Positions 51,557-60,567 are shown, counted from the stretch's first letter. The stretch is 64,000 nucleotides of DNA from Mycobacterium sp. NBC_00419 (GCF_036023875.1 NZ_CP107931.1:372001-436000); one strand, 5' to 3'. Numbers and translations: made by a program. Notes: generated by a model not told the origin, from the letters alone.

Positions 51557-52579
51557 TCAGATCCAGCCACGCCGTCGGAACGCCAGATACAGCAAGCCCG
51601 AGGTCACGACGATGATCGCCGCGCTGGCGATCACGCCGGCGGTGCTCTGAAAGCCCGGGTAGGGCACGTTCTGCCCGTACCACCCGGTGACCGCCGTGGG
51701 GACCGCGATGATGGCTGCCCACCCGGTGAGCTTCTTCATGATCGTGTTCAGCCGGGCGTCCTGCAGGGACAGGTTCGTCTCGAAGACGGTGGTGATCATG
51801 TCGCGCAGCGACTCGGTCCACTCTGCAGCGCGGATGACGTGGTCGTAGAGGTCGGCATACCAGCTGTCGAGCTCGATGGTGTCGCCGCGCTCAGCGCGGC
51901 GCCGCATGATGGTGTTGATCACCTCGCGCATCGGCAGCACGATGCGGCGTAGCTCGACGAGTTCCTTGCGCAGCCGGTAGGTGTCGCGCTGAATCTTGCG
52001 AGTCACCGCCCGGTCGTCGAACAACCCGTCCTCGAGCGCCTCGATGGCGTCGTCGAGATCCTGAATGGTCTCGAACTGGCCGTCGACGATCACGTCGAGC
52101 AGGCCGTGCAGCAGCGCCGGGCCGCCGAGCCGCAACAGGTCGGCGTTGTCATCCCAGCGGCGGACCACCTCATCGATGTCGAACACCGGTCGCTGCGGAT
52201 CGATTTCGTGGCGCACCGTCACGATGCCGCCGTGCAGGACGAAAATGGAGACCCGCGCGGTGAGCAGCCGGGACTCGAGGTCGTTGGCCAGCTGGGGACC
52301 CAACGCAGTGGCGTAGACCGTCAAGAAGGTGTGCGTCGTATAGCGGGTGGCCTTGGTGCGTTCGCTGCGATCGACGACATCTTCGACGGCGTGGGGGTCG
52401 AGACTCAGTTCATCGGCCAGCCGACACAACATGTCGTGATCGGGATTGCACAGGTCCACCCAGACCAGCGCACCGTCCTCGTCGAGGTGAGTGGAGACCT
52501 CCGCGAGCGGAAAGTTCTCCGACTTCAGTTCACCGCCGAGCCACAGCCGCGTGCGAACGGTGTCCTGGGGCGCGCTCAC
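51557..52579 (-). CDS. CorA-family divalent cation transporter
   Basis: This 340-residue protein has a long cytoplasmic N-terminal domain with coiled-coil helices and two C-terminal membrane segments (about residues 280-300 and 315-333). The usual GMN selectivity signature reads YGQNVPYPGF here, with Gln for Met. CorA-fold proteins move Mg2+, Co2+ or Zn2+. Variants of the GMN loop alter selectivity in characterised members, so ion specificity is open. The GTG start is 26 bases downstream of the USP stop, so the two genes may form one transcript. Confidence 0.9.
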   Translation of the reverse strand: MSAPQDTVRTRLWLGGELKSENFPLAEVSTHLDEDGALVWVDLCNPDHDMLCRLADELSLDPHAVEDVVDRSERTKATRYTTHTFLTVYATALGPQLANDLESRLLTARVSIFVLHGGIVTVRHEIDPQRPVFDIDEVVRRWDDNADLLRLGGPALLHGLLDVIVDGQFETIQDLDDAIEALEDGLFDDRAVTRKIQRDTYRLRKELVELRRIVLPMREVINTIMRRRAERGDTIELDSWYADLYDHVIRAAEWTESLRDMITTVFETNLSLQDARLNTIMKKLTGWAAIIAVPTAVTGWYGQNVPYPGFQSTAGVIASAAIIVVTSGLLYLAFRRRGWI

Positions 52580-52605
52580 GGCCGTGATCTGGTGACGACG
52601 CGAGC

Positions 52606-53052
52606 TCAGCCCGTGGTATGCACGATCAGGACGTCACTCTTGGACCGGCGCGCCACGTTGGCGGGCACCGAACCCAGGAGGCGGCCGGCGATGGTGCTCA
52701 GGCCGACATTGCCGACGACAAGAAGGTCGGCGTTGGTCTCTTCGGCCAGTTCGACCAGGGCGTCGACGGGCGCGCCGACGACGGCCCGCTCCTCGACATC
52801 GGCTGCGCCGGCGGCCTTGGCCCGGTCACGCGCCTCACGCAGGATCGCGTAGATGGGGGCGTTGCCCGCCATCTTGTAGCCCTCGTCCTTCAACAGGTCG
52901 GCTGCCCGGGTGTCCTCCGAGGCGGGGAAGTAGGCGGTCGCCACGATGACCTTCGAACCGGGATCGGAAGCGAGCTGGCCCGCCCGATCTACCGCACGCA
53001 GCGAGGAATCCGAGCCGTCTGTTCCGACGACCACGGTCTTGTAACCGCCCAT
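52606..53052 (-). CDS. universal stress protein (Rv1636-like)
   Basis: This 148-residue USP is close to Rv1636 (TB15.3): VVVGTDGSDSS near the N-terminus and the nucleotide loop GNVGLSTIAGRLLGSVPANV with the G-2x-G-9x-GS pattern. Rv1636 and its M. smegmatis relative are reported to bind cAMP. It therefore may connect to the class III cyclase encoded in this window. The ATG at 53052 has GGAGGGTAC upstream. Confidence 0.95.
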   Translation of the reverse strand: MGGYKTVVVGTDGSDSSLRAVDRAGQLASDPGSKVIVATAYFPASEDTRAADLLKDEGYKMAGNAPIYAILREARDRAKAAGAADVEERAVVGAPVDALVELAEETNADLLVVGNVGLSTIAGRLLGSVPANVARRSKSDVLIVHTTG

Positions 53053-53387
53053 TCGTACCCTCCAGTCTCCGACGACAGCGCCATCGGGAACAGTAACGCC
53101 TCTTCACCACGCCAGGGTGCGATTCACCCCAGCTGGCATTTACACAACGTCGCAACCAGTCACTTTACCGGGCCACACGCATCCGTTGTCAGTCCCGTGA
53201 GTTTCGCGACAGCAACCCGAATTGCAAATCGAGATCGCACGCAATGACGTTTGTCGGCCTCACCACACCAATGCCGTATATGCAATTGCGCCGGCGAATA
53301 CGAGGCTGCGGGACGCATGCCGCGCGGTCGGCGGCGCTGCAGGCTACCGTTTTGCACACCAACGGACATGGGTACGAGATAACCGGC
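53053..53387. other. 335-base gap between the USP and glycosyltransferase genes
   Basis: The gap separates two divergent genes and should contain both promoters. It is AT-richer than the rest (GTATATGCAATTGC near 53276). In-frame codons from an ATG at 53244 could extend the glycosyltransferase by 48 residues, but they show no membrane or conserved sequence. I see no RNA gene or clear palindrome. Confidence 0.5.
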
Positions 53388-54941
53388 GTGAGCACTACTT
53401 TCCGGCCAGAACGAGTCACCGGCGTCGTCGAGCGGTCAACGGACCCCCGACAGATCGATGCTGCCGCCGTCGCGATCTTCGCGGTTGCGGTCAGTGCCGC
53501 GGGAGCTGCCCGGCCGTCGTTGTGGTTCGACGAGGCCGCCACCATCTCCGCCTCCACGCGCAGTTTTGCCGAATTGTGGCGAATGCTGGGCAATATCGAC
53601 GCCGTCCACGGTCTCTACTACCTGCTGATGCACGGCTGGTTCGCTATCTTCCCGGCGACCGAATTCTGGTCGCGGCTGTCCAGTTCGCTGGCCGTCGGAC
53701 TTGCCGCAGCCGGGGTGGTGGTGCTGGGACGCCAGCTCTCCACGCGGGCGGTGGCGGTGGCCGCAGGCGTGGTGTTCGCGCTTCTCCCCCGCGTCACCTG
53801 GGCGGGTATCGAGGCACGCTCGTATGCGCTGTGCATGGTCGCCGGGGTGTGGCTGACCGTGCTCTGCGTCAGCGCGATTCGACGCAATCGGTGGCGGTGG
53901 TGGGCCGGCTATGCGGCGCTGGTCCTGCTGGGCACGCTGTTGAACGTCTTCGTGGTGCTCATCGTCGGCGTGCACGCGGTCCTGGTCATCGTGTCGTCGG
54001 ATTCGCGCAACGTCCGCTTCCGGTGGGCCATGGCCGCACTGGCCGCCGTCGCGCCAGTGCTGCCGTTCCTCTACTTCACTCAGACCCAACTGTTCCAAGT
54101 CGGCTGGATCTCTCCCCTGGGCCTCTCGACGGTCGGAAAGATCTTGCAGGAGCAGTACTTCGATCATTCGCTGGCGTTCGCGGTTCTGGCCGCACTGGTC
54201 ATCGTCGCGGGCGTGTTGTGCCGCGCCAAGGCCGCCGCCGTCGCCGGACCGCACACCGCCCGGCTGGTCATTGTGGCGATCGCCTGGATCGTGATCCCGA
54301 CCGCCGCGCTGCTGGTGTACTCCGTTGTGCGCCATCCGGTGTACTACCCGCGCTACTTGTCGTTCACCGTACCCGCGATCGCGCTGTTGCTCGGACTGTG
54401 CGTCGTGAGCGTCGGACGCTCGCGCGCCGGGATCGCGGGGCTGCTGTTGCTGTTCGCATTCACCGCGACGCCCAATTACCTTGCGCAGCGCGGTCCGTAT
54501 GCGAAGGAAGGGATGGACTACAGCCAGGTGGCTGACGTCATCACCCGCTTCGCGAAGCCGGGCGACTGCCTGATCATGGACAATTCGGCGGCGTGGAAGC
54601 CGGGGCCGATCCGGCCGCTGATCGCCGCCAGGCCCGCCGCGTTCGACAAACTCCGCGACTATGGCCGCGGGACGACCGCAATTGCACGAAACAGATTGTG
54701 GGACAGCCATATCGCGGTCTGGAGATGGGCGGACGAGATGCCCGGCTGCCCGGCGATCTGGACGGTCACCGAGCGTGACAAGACGCTTCCCGACCACGAA
54801 CAGGGCGCATCGCTGGCGCCCGGCCCACGCCTGGGCCGTGCCATGGCGTATCAGGTTCCCAGCCGGTTCGGCTACCGTGTCGTGGAGCGCTGGCAGTTCA
54901 GCTTCGCCCAGGTGACCAAGTCGACGCGAGTCACCGGCTAG
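53388..54941 (+). CDS. GT-C membrane glycosyltransferase (Rv1635c-like)
   Basis: This 517-residue polytopic protein has about ten membrane segments. The first large external loop carries WFDEAATIS, the acidic catalytic motif of GT-C/GT39-like glycosyltransferases that use polyprenyl-phosphate sugars. HGLYYLLMHGWFAIFP and TWAGIEARSYAL are strongly conserved-looking. Rv1635c lies in the same place in M. tuberculosis and adds the first mannose cap of lipoarabinomannan. Orthology would predict envelope glycan mannosylation, but many rapid growers lack mannose caps. The start is uncertain (GTG 53388, or ATG 53244). The stop overlaps the repeat protein's stop by four bases. Confidence 0.85.
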   Translation: MSTTFRPERVTGVVERSTDPRQIDAAAVAIFAVAVSAAGAARPSLWFDEAATISASTRSFAELWRMLGNIDAVHGLYYLLMHGWFAIFPATEFWSRLSSSLAVGLAAAGVVVLGRQLSTRAVAVAAGVVFALLPRVTWAGIEARSYALCMVAGVWLTVLCVSAIRRNRWRWWAGYAALVLLGTLLNVFVVLIVGVHAVLVIVSSDSRNVRFRWAMAALAAVAPVLPFLYFTQTQLFQVGWISPLGLSTVGKILQEQYFDHSLAFAVLAALVIVAGVLCRAKAAAVAGPHTARLVIVAIAWIVIPTAALLVYSVVRHPVYYPRYLSFTVPAIALLLGLCVVSVGRSRAGIAGLLLLFAFTATPNYLAQRGPYAKEGMDYSQVADVITRFAKPGDCLIMDNSAAWKPGPIRPLIAARPAAFDKLRDYGRGTTAIARNRLWDSHIAVWRWADEMPGCPAIWTVTERDKTLPDHEQGASLAPGPRLGRAMAYQVPSRFGYRVVERWQFSFAQVTKSTRVTG

Positions 54942-57900
54942 TCATTGAACCAGCGGTTCGCCTTCGGCAGGTCCGCCCCGAGCACCGCACCGGCGGGGGC
55001 ACCGGACTCCGAACCCGGCTTGGTCGCCGACCATCCGGTGCCCACGCACAGCAGGTCGCGCGGCGTCGAGATCGTCGTCGGGAGCGGAATACCGAAGCCG
55101 GGGATTCCGGGGATCGTCACCTGCGGCGGCGACAGCAGCGTCGCAACGCCCTGTGCCACAGCGGGAAGAACCTGGGCCGGCGGCGTCGGCAGTGATCCCG
55201 CCGCATTCGCGATCGGGGCCGCCGGGATCAGGCTCGGCAGACCCGGCGTGCTCGCCGCGGCGTTGACACCTGGGGTGCCGGGGACGGCGCGCGGCGGGGT
55301 GGCCGGGTAGGCGTCGATATTGCCGATGGGGCTGCCCGGAGTCCGCGTCGGCGGAGTGGGCGGCGTCCCGCCGGTGGTGACGACCGGTGTACCCGGAACG
55401 GCCGCAGGCGGAGTCGGCGGGAACACACCGGTATCGACAACCGGCACACCCGGCACCGCCGCAGGCGGAGTCGGCGGGAACACACCGGTATCGACAACCG
55501 GCACACCCGGCACCGCCGCAGGCGGAGTCGGCGGGAACACACCGGTATCGACAACCGGCACACCGGGCACCGCGGCCGGCGGTGTGGGAAGGCCGGCACC
55601 ACCGCCACCGCCGGGCAGACCCGGAACGGCCGTCGGCGGAGCAGGCACCCCGCCACCGCCACCGCCGACGGCGGCAGCAGGCAGAGCTGCCGGCGGTGCC
55701 GGCAATCCGGCAGCAGCAGAGGCGATCGCCTCGGCGGGAACTCCAGCCGCCGGGCTGACCACGCCGGCAGTGTCCGCGATCGGAGCGCCGACGGCGCCCG
55801 CGGCAGCAGCTCCGCCGCCCGCACCGCCACCGGCACCGGCGCCACCGCCACCGCCGGCTCCAGCGCCGGCTTGCAGTGCGGCGTCGGAGAGTTGACCTGA
55901 GCTGTCGGCCAGGGCGGCACCCGCGGGGGGCACCACGCCGGACGCGTCGGAGATCGCGCCGGCAGGCACGCCACCGGCTGCGGGGACGCCGCCGCCACCA
56001 CCGACCGGTGCGCCGGGGACCGCCGCGGGCGGGGTCGGCAGGCCGCCGCCTTCGCCGCCGCCGGGCGTACCCGGAACCGCCGCGGGCGGCGTCCCGCCAC
56101 CCTCGACAACCGGACCACCAGGCGTACCCGGAACCGCGGCCGGAGGCGTTCCGCCAGTTTGGACGATCGGCGCTCCGGGCGTACCCGGAACCGCCGCGGG
56201 CGGCGTTCCGCCGCCCTCGACAACCGGGCCACCAGGCGTACCCGGAACCGCGGCCGGAGGCGTTCCGCCAGTTTGGACGATCGGCGCTCCGGGCGTACCG
56301 GGGATCTCAGCGGGCGGAACTCCGCCGCCCTCGACAACCGGGCCGCCGGGGGTGCCCGGCACCATCGCGGGCGGGGTGCCTGCGGTCTCGACGGACGCGG
56401 CGGCAGGAGCACCGGGAACAACGGCGGGTACGCCGGGAACGCCTTCGGCGGCAACAGCTCCGGGCGTGCCGGGAACGGCGGCCGGCGGCGTGCTGAAGCC
56501 GGGGATGGACGCTGCGCTGGGCACACCGGGCAAGGTCAGCGGCGGAGTGCCGGGAACCTCGAGCATGCCACCGCCCACCGAGCCGCCCGGGATGGACAGC
56601 GGCGGCGGCGGCAGTGTGGAAACCGAGTTATTCACGGCGGCACCAGGATTCGCCACCGGGGGAACCGGCGGCGTCGACACCGATGCGGCAGCAGGCACCG
56701 CGGGGGTTTCGACGCCGGGAGCGCCGGGCGTGCTGACCGACACGGGGATCTCGGCGCCGGGGGTGTCGACCCCGGGAACAGGCGGGGTGTCCACCGCTGC
56801 GGCAGTGGGAACTCCCGGAACGCCGGCGGGGGGCACCGGAGGCGTTGCGGCGGTGTCGGTCACGAGTCCGCCGGGAACCTCGCCGGGCGGAGTCCCGGGG
56901 AAGGGAACAGCGTCAGCAGCGGGAACCCCGGGAACGGCAGCCGGAGGGCCGCCTGGCACGTCGACTCCCCCGCCGGCAGGCACACCGGGAACGCCGGCAG
57001 GCGGACCGGGCGGGACCGCAGCGGCCTCGGGAATCGGAGCGCCGGGGACGGCCGCCGGAGGTCCGGGTGGGACGACGGCGGCGGCAGGAAGCGGAGCGCC
57101 GGGAACAGCGGCCGGCGGAGCGGGCAGCGCGCCTGCGGCATCGGCAATGGGAGCGCCGGGGGCCGCCGCCGGCAATGCACCGGAAGCGTCGGAGATGGCT
57201 GCGCCGGGCGCTCCGGCCGGCAGTGCGCCGGCAGCGTCGGCGATCGGGGCACCGGCAGCACCCGCAGAACCTGCGCCGCCACCTGCACCGGCACCGCCAC
57301 CGGCGGCGCCGATCTGGGCACCGGCTTCCAGACCCGCCGATGCGTCGGCGATCGGGGCACCGGCGGCGCCGGCGCCGGGAAGACCCGCGGCGTCAGCGAT
57401 CGGCGCGCCGGGAACACCGGCGGGCGGAACTCCAACACCGGCCGGCGGGGCGACAACGCCTCCCGGAGGTGTCGGAATGCCGCCGACCAGGCCACCCGGG
57501 GGCGTGCCGGGAACTGCGGCGGGGGGCGTGGTGATGCCACCGACCGTTGCACCGGGCGGGGTGCCCGGCACCGCGGCAGGCGGGGTGGTGATGCCACCGA
57601 CGGTGCCACCGGGCGGGGTGCCCGGCACCGCGGCAGGCGGGGTGCTGGTGCCGCCGACTATCCCACCGGGCGGGGTTCCGGGGACGGCGGCAGGCGGAGT
57701 GGGAACGCTGCGGGCCACAGAGGTTCCCGGCGCGCCGGGAACCGTCGCGGGCGGTGTCGCGCCGCTGGCGACCGAATGGGTGCCCGGCGTTCCGGGGACG
57801 CTGGCCGGCGGAACCTTGATGGTTCCGGGCACGGTCGCGGGGGGGATGGGCCCGCCGGCGACCGGCGGGTTGTTGGTGAAGATCGACGACGCCGCACCCG

Positions 57901-58075
57901 GGATGCCCTGGCTGAGGTCGGGCGGATTGGACGCGACCTGCTGGATGATGTTGACGCACGGAACCCCGGGGACGATATCGGCAATCGCCCGTGGGCTGAA
58001 CAAAGGAGCCGTCCAGAAGCACCCAGCAGTCGCCATAGCGGTGACCGCCGCTATGCGATTGGTGGTTCGAGACAT
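54938..58075 (-). CDS. exported 19-residue-repeat Pro/Gly/Ala-rich protein, unrecognised
   Basis: This 1045-residue protein has a signal peptide (residues 1 to about 32, ending in ADI) and a short unique N-terminus with Cys19 and Cys40. About 45 repeats follow, each 19 residues, consensus PPAAVPGTPGxxVxxGxxT with variants such as GPPAAVPGAPIPEAAAVPP. Some neighbouring units are identical at DNA level (57 bp). Two Ala/Gly-rich insertions contain ADAAG-type units. The C-terminal 70 residues are unique again (LLSPPQVTIPGIPGFGIPLP, RDLLCVGTGWS, NRWFND) with one cysteine. I do not recognise a family. A surface or wall-spanning structural role is a guess. The opposite strand is open too but lacks such ends. 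Confidence 0.87.
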   Translation of the reverse strand: MSRTTNRIAAVTAMATAGCFWTAPLFSPRAIADIVPGVPCVNIIQQVASNPPDLSQGIPGAASSIFTNNPPVAGGPIPPATVPGTIKVPPASVPGTPGTHSVASGATPPATVPGAPGTSVARSVPTPPAAVPGTPPGGIVGGTSTPPAAVPGTPPGGTVGGITTPPAAVPGTPPGATVGGITTPPAAVPGTPPGGLVGGIPTPPGGVVAPPAGVGVPPAGVPGAPIADAAGLPGAGAAGAPIADASAGLEAGAQIGAAGGGAGAGGGAGSAGAAGAPIADAAGALPAGAPGAAISDASGALPAAAPGAPIADAAGALPAPPAAVPGAPLPAAAVVPPGPPAAVPGAPIPEAAAVPPGPPAGVPGVPAGGGVDVPGGPPAAVPGVPAADAVPFPGTPPGEVPGGLVTDTAATPPVPPAGVPGVPTAAAVDTPPVPGVDTPGAEIPVSVSTPGAPGVETPAVPAAASVSTPPVPPVANPGAAVNNSVSTLPPPPLSIPGGSVGGGMLEVPGTPPLTLPGVPSAASIPGFSTPPAAVPGTPGAVAAEGVPGVPAVVPGAPAAASVETAGTPPAMVPGTPGGPVVEGGGVPPAEIPGTPGAPIVQTGGTPPAAVPGTPGGPVVEGGGTPPAAVPGTPGAPIVQTGGTPPAAVPGTPGGPVVEGGGTPPAAVPGTPGGGEGGGLPTPPAAVPGAPVGGGGGVPAAGGVPAGAISDASGVVPPAGAALADSSGQLSDAALQAGAGAGGGGGAGAGGGAGGGAAAAGAVGAPIADTAGVVSPAAGVPAEAIASAAAGLPAPPAALPAAAVGGGGGGVPAPPTAVPGLPGGGGGAGLPTPPAAVPGVPVVDTGVFPPTPPAAVPGVPVVDTGVFPPTPPAAVPGVPVVDTGVFPPTPPAAVPGTPVVTTGGTPPTPPTRTPGSPIGNIDAYPATPPRAVPGTPGVNAAASTPGLPSLIPAAPIANAAGSLPTPPAQVLPAVAQGVATLLSPPQVTIPGIPGFGIPLPTTISTPRDLLCVGTGWSATKPGSESGAPAGAVLGADLPKANRWFND
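55386..55556. repeat. 57-bp tandem repeat, three copies
   Basis: Units at 55386-55442, 55443-55499 and 55500-55556 encode 19 residues each (GVPVVDTGVFPPTPPAAVP on the minus strand). The second and third are identical and the first differs at a few bases. A partly matching fourth unit follows. The identity indicates recent duplication or gene-conversion and predicts copy-number differences between strains. Confidence 0.9.
56082..56338. repeat. alternating 57-bp units within the repeat-protein gene
   Basis: Two kinds of 57-bp unit alternate on the minus strand: one coding for GGPVVEGGGTPPAAVPGTP and one for GAPIVQTGGTPPAAVPGTP. The repeat at DNA level is therefore 114 bp, present about twice. 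Copies of the same kind are nearly identical, whereas the two kinds differ clearly, so duplication happened in pairs. Confidence 0.8.
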
Positions 58076-58231
58076 GGTTCCCCCGTCCTTGTGGTGTGGT
58101 CTGAGGGGAAAACTACAGACGTGTAAGTTCTGTGCGGGCGTGCCGGTCGGGGGGTTACCGAACTGTTGCCAACCGGTGCCGCAGCAGTTACCCGCGCCGC
58201 GACGGCGGCAGGGTCAATCTGACGAAGAACG

Positions 58232-58305
58232 TGGAGCGAGTGACGGGATTCGAACCCGTGTAAACGGCTTTGCAGGCCGGTGCCTAGCCACTCAGCCACA
58301 CCCGC
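58232..58305 (-). tRNA. tRNA-Cys (GCA)
   Basis: The minus strand folds as a cloverleaf. The acceptor GCGGGTG pairs with CACTCGC (one G-U). The D-arm is GGCTGAGTGGC-like. The anticodon loop is CTGCAAA between CGGC and GCCG, giving anticodon GCA. The T-arm contains CGGGTTCGAATCCCG. The discriminator is T, as expected for tRNA-Cys, followed by an encoded CCA (58234-58232). The mature body without CCA is 58235-58305, 71 bases. Confidence 0.97.
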
Positions 58306-58402
58306 ACGTAAAGGTCACGATTCCAGCACGGCGGGGTCCCGCCCAGCGTTTCGATCACCGTGAGCACTAGCTGACCGGCGCTGCGCGCCTTACCGTGACG
58401 GC

Positions 58403-59107
58403 ATGCAGACCTGGTTGGCTGATCCGCCCCTACTCGGCGGCCCCGGACAGGGCACCCGCCAGATCGTCGAACTGCTGATCGCATTCGGGCTGACCGCCCT
58501 GATCGGGCTCGAGCGTGAGGTCCACGGCAAGGCCGCCGGGCTGCGCACCCAGACCATCGTCGGCACCGCCGCGGCGCTGATCCTGATCATCAGTAAGTAC
58601 GGCTTTTCTGATGTCCTGGTTCCGGGCCTCGTGGAAGTCGATCCCTCCCGGGTCGCCGCCCAGATCGTGTCGGGCATCGGCTTCCTGGGCGCGGGTCTGA
58701 TCATCACTCGCCAGGGCGCGGTTCATGGGCTCACGACGGCGGCAGCGATCTGGGAGTGCGCCGCGATCGGCATGGCCGCCGGTGCGGGTCTGGTCAAGCT
58801 GGCCATCGTCGTGACGATCCTGCATTTCGTGATCGTGCTCGGATTCACTCCACTGACCAATCGTCTGACCGCGCGGCTGGCCGGTTCGGTGCGACTGCAC
58901 ATCACCTACGAACAGAATCACGGCGTGATCGGCCGAATCCTGCGCGCCTGCGACAAAAACCGGTGGACGCTCTCAGAACTCAACAGCGACCCCGACGGCG
59001 GGGTCCTGCTCACCCTGACCGGTTCGGGAATCCGGCACGCGCCCGCCGCCGTTGCCGGCGTCGACGGGGTCACCAGCGTGCGGCGGATGGACGACAAGGA
59101 CGACTAG
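58403..59107 (+). CDS. mgtC: MgtC/SapB family protein
   Basis: This 234-residue protein has about four to five membrane segments in residues 18-150. GLTALIGLEREVHGKAAGLRTQ and GIGFLGAGLII are the MgtC signature. The C-terminal 75 residues form the ACT-like cytoplasmic domain found in MgtC (VRLHITYEQN, VTSVRRMDD). MgtC supports growth in low Mg2+ and survival in macrophages, and is thought to act on F-type ATPase or phosphate homeostasis. It is flanked by tRNA-Cys and an MFS gene; no operon is evident. Confidence 0.92.
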   Translation: MQTWLADPPLLGGPGQGTRQIVELLIAFGLTALIGLEREVHGKAAGLRTQTIVGTAAALILIISKYGFSDVLVPGLVEVDPSRVAAQIVSGIGFLGAGLIITRQGAVHGLTTAAAIWECAAIGMAAGAGLVKLAIVVTILHFVIVLGFTPLTNRLTARLAGSVRLHITYEQNHGVIGRILRACDKNRWTLSELNSDPDGGVLLTLTGSGIRHAPAAVAGVDGVTSVRRMDDKDD

Positions 59108-59112
59108 GCCAA

Positions 59113-60528
59113 CTAGGCCTCGGCCCGCCCGCGTCCCGACCGGGCCGAGGCCACCACGCCGACTGCCGCGAGGACCGCGAAGACGCCGAACATCCACCGG
59201 CTCGCGCTGGCATCGGGGGTGGCCCGCAGGTTCACGATGACGCCGGCCAGACCCGCGCCGAATGCTCCGCACATCAGTTGCACGGTGCTGATCGCGGCCG
59301 CCGCCACCGCCTGCTGCGCCGGATCGTCGACGACCGCGCCCATGGCCCACGCCGACAGGTGCGGCCAGGCCATCCCGATGCCCGCTCCGGTGACTGCGAG
59401 CGCGGCCGCCCATACCAGCACGAGTTGTAGTGAGGCATGGTCTTTTTGGGTCACCGCCGCCGCCGCGAGACCGACCGCCATCACCAGCGGGGCGATGGCG
59501 ACAACCCGCACGGTGAGTCGGGTGTTGGTGATCGAGGCGCTGGCGATCTCGCCGACCGTCCACCCCACCGACAGTGCCGCCCCGAGGAACCCCGCGAAGA
59601 CAGGGGCCAGCGCGCCGAGTCGCTGGCCAAACAGTGGCACGTACATGTCGACCATCGTCGCCGCCATCAGCAGACCCAGCGTGATGTAGATCCACTTGAG
59701 CGGGCCTGGCTGAAAAGCCTTGCGCGGCAGAACTGCGGCGCTCACCCGCCGGTCGACGGCGATGAATGTGGCCACCAAGAGAACCCCGACGCCGAGCAGT
59801 GCGGCGATCGCGGCTGGGTTGCGCGGTATCGCCGCGGCGCTGACGGCCAGCGCCGCCGATCCCAGCAGGATCAGTGACCACACCGGGATCCCGCTGCGCG
59901 GCCCGTCCTCGCCTGCAGATGACGCGCGCGCCGGAAGTGCGATCGGCACCAGCACACTCATTGCGACGGCCAGGACGGCAAGAGATCCGAAACCGCCTCG
60001 CCACACACCGAATTGGGCGAACAGGCCACCCGTTGCGGGTCCGACGAGAGTGCCGATCCCCCACATCGCCGAGACGACGGCTGAGGCGCGGGTCCACAAC
60101 CGGTCGGGCAACGCCGCACTGATGACCGCATAGCCGAGGCCGGCGAGCACGCCCCCGGCCAGGCCCTGGACCACCCGGCCCACGAGCAGCACCTCCATCG
60201 ACGGTGCGCTGGCGCAGATCACGCTGCCGGCCGCGAACGACAACAACGCACCAAGGTAGGACGACCGCGGGCCGAACCGGGTCAGCAACGGCCCCACCGT
60301 GGTTGCCGCAACGACCGACGACACCAGATACACCGTGGTCACCCAGGCGTAGAGCCGCTCGCCGCCGATGTCGGCAACGGTGCTCGGCAGCAGGCTCATC
60401 GTGATGAACTCGTTGATGGCGTAGATCGCCACCCCGCCGGCCAGGACGACGGTGGCGCCGAGGTGATTGCCCAGTAGCTCGCGCCAGCTGCCCGCGGCCG
60501 ATGCCGTCTTGCCCGTCATGTGCATCAC
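59113..60528 (-). CDS. MFS drug-type transporter (Rv1634-like)
   Basis: This 471-residue transporter has about 12-14 membrane segments. An MFS loop with LLTRFGPRSSYLG follows segment two, and GRVVQGLAGGVLAGLGYAV matches motif C-like sequence of drug:H+ antiporters. Rv1634, its positional counterpart beside uvrB, has the same length. The start is ATG at 60528, with further ATGs at residues 2 and 4. It is convergent with mgtC (5-base gap) and transcribed in the same direction as uvrB, 39 bases downstream. Confidence 0.92.
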   Translation of the reverse strand: MMHMTGKTASAAGSWRELLGNHLGATVVLAGGVAIYAINEFITMSLLPSTVADIGGERLYAWVTTVYLVSSVVAATTVGPLLTRFGPRSSYLGALLSFAAGSVICASAPSMEVLLVGRVVQGLAGGVLAGLGYAVISAALPDRLWTRASAVVSAMWGIGTLVGPATGGLFAQFGVWRGGFGSLAVLAVAMSVLVPIALPARASSAGEDGPRSGIPVWSLILLGSAALAVSAAAIPRNPAAIAALLGVGVLLVATFIAVDRRVSAAVLPRKAFQPGPLKWIYITLGLLMAATMVDMYVPLFGQRLGALAPVFAGFLGAALSVGWTVGEIASASITNTRLTVRVVAIAPLVMAVGLAAAAVTQKDHASLQLVLVWAAALAVTGAGIGMAWPHLSAWAMGAVVDDPAQQAVAAAAISTVQLMCGAFGAGLAGVIVNLRATPDASASRWMFGVFAVLAAVGVVASARSGRGRAEA

Positions 60529-60567
60529 CGTAGAGGCTCAACCGCAGTTGAGCTCAAGTGCACCGGC

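Noticed and set aside
53436..54797. 453-codon minus-strand frame opposite the glycosyltransferase
   Set aside because: Low-complexity Arg/Gln/His sequence; the plus strand encodes a clear polytopic protein with the WFDE motif.
55386..56338. Regular 57-bp repeats as a possible CRISPR array
   Set aside because: There are no unique spacers; units abut directly, keep the reading frame and encode the 19-residue repeat.
56352..58370. Long open frame on the plus strand opposite the repeat protein (672 codons), and others at 55320-55895 and 56159-58126
   Set aside because: They mirror the regular GC-rich repeat. They have no signal peptide, no unique termini and no ribosome-binding site, and the 56352 frame runs through the tRNA-Cys region.
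58306..58402. Attachment site next to tRNA-Cys
   Set aside because: No second copy of the tRNA 3' end and no integrase gene in the window; mgtC follows directly.
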